A stretch of 64,000 nucleotides of DNA from Ponticaulis koreensis DSM 19734. GTDB lineage: Bacteria > Pseudomonadota > Alphaproteobacteria > Caulobacterales > Hyphomonadaceae. Made by a program: the position numbers and the translations under genes. The first letter of the stretch is position 1. Each line of letters opens with the position of its first letter. The notes beneath the pieces are model-generated. The model did not search any database. It saw only the letters and a program-made list of their open reading frames with translations, and was not told the origin of the DNA. This document shows, piece by piece, positions 61,988-64,000 of this stretch. Location of the stretch: assembly GCF_000420665.1 (NCBI RefSeq), contig NZ_ATVJ01000001.1, forward strand, positions 806,001 through 870,000. Direction: 5' to 3'.

Positions 61988-63499
61988 ATGTTTGATGCTT
62001 TGACAGATCGATTGACGGGTGTGTTTGAAGGCCTGACGGGTCGCGGCGCGCTGTCAGAGAAAGATGTCAGCAATGCAATGCGTGAAATCCGCGTCGCTCT
62101 TCTTGAAGCCGACGTCGCGCTGCCAGTTGTAAAAGACTTTATCGCCAAGGTTCGCGAAGAAGCCGTTGGCGAAGCGGTGATCAAATCGGTCACGCCGGGC
62201 CAGATGGTCATCAAAATCGTCCATGATGCTCTTGTTGAGATGCTGGGCGGTGAAGATGAAGAAGGCGCAGCGGCTAAGCTGAAAATCGACAGCCCGCCAG
62301 CTGTCATCATGATGGCCGGTCTGCAGGGCTCTGGTAAGACGACCACAACCGGTAAGCTTGCCAAGCGCCTGAAGGAAAAAGAGCGTAAGAAAGTTCTTCT
62401 CGCCTCGCTCGACGTGCGCCGTCCGGCGGCGATGCAGCAGCTCGCTATTCTGGCCGAGCAGGTCGGCGTGTCTTCGCTGCCAATCGTTGAAGGCCAGCTT
62501 CCGGCAGATATTACCAAGCGCGCGCTTCAGTCCGCCAAGCTTCAGGGCTTTGATGTTGTCATCCTCGATACGGCGGGTCGTACGACCCTCGACGAGCAGA
62601 TGATGAACGAGGCCGACGATGTCGCTAAAATCGCCAAGCCTCAGGAAACACTCCTCGTTGCTGACGCGCTGACAGGTCAGGACGCCGTTGAAACAGCCAA
62701 GCGCTTCCATGAGCGTCTCCCGCTGACCGGTCTTGTTCTTACTCGTATGGATGGTGACGGCCGCGGTGGTGCAGCGCTCTCCATGCGCGCAGTCACTGGT
62801 CTGCCAATCAAATTTCTCGGTGTCGGCGAGAAACTGGACGGCCTTGAAGTCTTCGCGGCCAAACGCGTTGCGGGCCGTATTCTCGGTCGTGGTGACATTG
62901 TCTCGCTGGTTGAAAAAGCCGGCGAGCAGATGGACGCCGAAAAGGCCGAACGTCTCGCTAAGAAAATGGCGAAAGGTCAGTTCGATCTTGATGATCTGGC
63001 AGAACAGCTTCGCCAGCTTCAGCGCATGGGCGGCCTTGGCGGTATCGCAGGCATGCTTCCGGGCGCGAAAAAAGCCAAACAGGCGCTTGCTGGCGCCAAT
63101 ATGGATGACAGTGTCATCAAACGTCAGGAAGCAATCATCTCTTCCATGACGAAGAAAGAACGCGCCAAGCCTGCGCTTCTCAATGCGTCTCGCCGTAAGC
63201 GTATCGCTGCGGGTGCGGGCGTAGAGGTGTCGGACGTCAACAAAGTGCTGAAAATGCACAAGCAGATGTCCGACATGATGAAGAAAATGGGCAAGGGCGG
63301 CATGAAGGGCCTTATGGGCGCTATGGGCGGCATGGGCGTGTCTCAGGGTGACCTTGCTAAAATGGCTGCGCGTAATGGCGGTATGGGCGGCGGTATGCCG
63401 GGCCTTGGTGGTCCGGGCGCGCCAGGCGGCCTTCCGGGCCTTGGCGGCGGCGCACTTCCGGGCGGTCTGCCGGGTCTTCCGGGAGCGAAGAAGAAATGA
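61988..63499 (+). CDS. ffh: signal recognition particle protein Ffh
   Basis: The SRP54 GTPase that targets nascent membrane proteins with 4.5S RNA and FtsY. The 503 residues contain the N domain, the G domain (G1 GLQGSGKTTT near 110-119, DVRRPAA, DTAGRT, TRMDGDGRGG) and the methionine-rich M domain (MHKQMSDMMKKMGKGG). The C-terminal ~60 residues are an extended Gly/Met/Pro/Leu tail (GGMGGGMPGLGG and similar). GAGGAAG precedes the ATG. The next small gene overlaps by 4 bp. Confidence 0.98.
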   Translation: MFDALTDRLTGVFEGLTGRGALSEKDVSNAMREIRVALLEADVALPVVKDFIAKVREEAVGEAVIKSVTPGQMVIKIVHDALVEMLGGEDEEGAAAKLKIDSPPAVIMMAGLQGSGKTTTTGKLAKRLKEKERKKVLLASLDVRRPAAMQQLAILAEQVGVSSLPIVEGQLPADITKRALQSAKLQGFDVVILDTAGRTTLDEQMMNEADDVAKIAKPQETLLVADALTGQDAVETAKRFHERLPLTGLVLTRMDGDGRGGAALSMRAVTGLPIKFLGVGEKLDGLEVFAAKRVAGRILGRGDIVSLVEKAGEQMDAEKAERLAKKMAKGQFDLDDLAEQLRQLQRMGGLGGIAGMLPGAKKAKQALAGANMDDSVIKRQEAIISSMTKKERAKPALLNASRRKRIAAGAGVEVSDVNKVLKMHKQMSDMMKKMGKGGMKGLMGAMGGMGVSQGDLAKMAARNGGMGGGMPGLGGPGAPGGLPGLGGGALPGGLPGLPGAKKK

Positions 63500-63702
63500 G
63501 CGATAAGTCAGAGACTTTTATTCTTTCGGCGGACAGATTTCGTATTGTCCGCGCGATTGGGGCCATTTTTATTGCTGTTGGTCTATTAGCTGTTTTCGTG
63601 GATCTTGCGTTCATTAGCGACCATAAAAACGAATTGATGTTTTTTGGATTTGGCTGGGTCCTTGCGACGCTGGTCCTTGATCCTAAGCAAGGTGCTAAAT
63701 GA
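63496..63702 (+). CDS. small membrane protein downstream of ffh
   Basis: A 68-residue protein with two hydrophobic segments (about 17-36 and 48-61) separated by a polar loop (SDHKNEL). The start overlaps the ffh stop (ATGA), and the stop overlaps the next start (ATGA), so all three are coupled. I recognise no family. Confidence 0.7.
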   Translation: MSDKSETFILSADRFRIVRAIGAIFIAVGLLAVFVDLAFISDHKNELMFFGFGWVLATLVLDPKQGAK

Positions 63703-64000
63703 CCACGCTCGAAGATCTGAAAGCCGCGCACCTTAAAGAGCGTCAGGCCGCTTATGGACGCCTGCGCGGTGGTTTCCCGATTCCAATGTCCGGAACGGTT
63801 TACTGGCTTGTGATTGCGGCTATGTCGCAAATGTTCGCACCAGCGCAGCAGCTCTTTTACAGCTTCGTCGCAAGTGGCGCGATCTTCCCGATGGCGCTTC
63901 TGTTTGCGGCGCTGTTCAAGAACGACTTCATGAAAGACAAGGGCGTCGCGACAAGCGTGCTCGTGCCAGCTTTCATTTCCATGCTCTTGTTCTGGCCTAT
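63699..64000 (+). CDS. membrane protein, cut by the window end
   Basis: The ATG overlaps the previous stop by 4 bp. About 100 residues are visible: a charged start (MTTLEDLKAAHLKERQAAYG) and three hydrophobic segments, beginning near residue 31. The pattern is somewhat like DUF7010 membrane proteins, but this is a guess. The 3' end is beyond the window. Confidence 0.6.
   Translation, partial: MTTLEDLKAAHLKERQAAYGRLRGGFPIPMSGTVYWLVIAAMSQMFAPAQQLFYSFVASGAIFPMALLFAALFKNDFMKDKGVATSVLVPAFISMLLFWP

Noticed and set aside
62054-63259. 401-residue open frame on the minus strand
   Set aside because: It lies wholly inside ffh in the opposite direction, has no ribosome site, and its composition is that of a complementary-strand shadow.
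1-64000. CRISPR arrays, tRNA/rRNA genes, insertion sequences, prophage or integrative elements
   Set aside because: None seen. The only recombinase is the chromosomal XerD; no direct-repeat arrays or tRNA cloverleafs were found by reading.

Overview
The window looks like chromosomal core DNA of an alphaproteobacterium, probably of the Caulobacterales/Hyphomonadaceae type. This rests on gene order and families, not on a 16S gene. The pointers are a cluster known from alphaproteobacteria (bolA, a J-domain protein, cobS and cobT near aroK-aroB-CorC and xerD), an RpoE/ChrR-like sigma pair, an IalB-family protein and a lipoprotein resembling the CC0125/CC1285 family. Genes are densely packed, with many 1-14 bp overlaps and frequent GTG or TTG starts. 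I saw no rRNA, tRNA, CRISPR array, insertion sequence, integrase island or prophage.

Layout. 0.1-6 kb: argG, a TRIC-type membrane protein, ppa, a LysE exporter, a TetR regulator and mnmC. 6-9.4 kb: a phage-shock (Psp) stress module. A minus-strand operon of small ORF-pspA-small ORF-pspB-pspC-small membrane protein faces pspF, and a consensus sigma-54 promoter lies between them. 9.4-14.7 kb: a WecG/TagA-type glycosyltransferase, DUF2853, an aldo/keto reductase and hrpB. 14.7-18.2 kb: oxyR divergent from ahpC-ahpF with OxyR-like sites between. 19-20.6 kb: a secreted protein of five ~76-residue repeats with only four cysteines, at its two ends. 20.6-26.8 kb: EamA and TetR genes, DUF2189, DUF1232, an SDR, a lipoprotein and an aldehyde dehydrogenase.

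26.8-28.6 kb: rtcB, preceded by a short Trp-containing ORF, a terminator and further hairpins, and followed by a perfect three-way-junction fold over its stop codon. 28.7-34.5 kb: a CMD-SDR pair, DUF3108, rpmB, an amidohydrolase and a phytase-like lipoprotein. 34.4-47.8 kb: the conserved cluster (cobT, cobS, J-domain gene, bolA, CorC, aroB, aroK, two envelope genes, xerD), interrupted by an acyltransferase, an enoyl-CoA hydratase and an M19 dipeptidase. 47.9-55 kb: a CoA-ester lyase, AraC regulator, ConA-like secreted protein, thioesterase, a palindromic repeat, an unknown gene, VOC protein, rlmN and IalB. 55.2-57 kb: an ECF sigma factor with a ChrR-like anti-sigma whose N-terminal zinc ligands are missing, and a PhnB-like protein. 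57-64 kb: an RNA methyltransferase, isoaspartyl peptidase, quinone oxidoreductase, SDR, YceI lipoprotein, ffh behind an attenuator-like leader, and two small membrane proteins, the last cut by the window end.

The least explained parts are the small proteins of the Psp operon, the repeat protein, and the structured RNA on both sides of rtcB. Function calls rest on motifs recognised by eye; no database search was possible.
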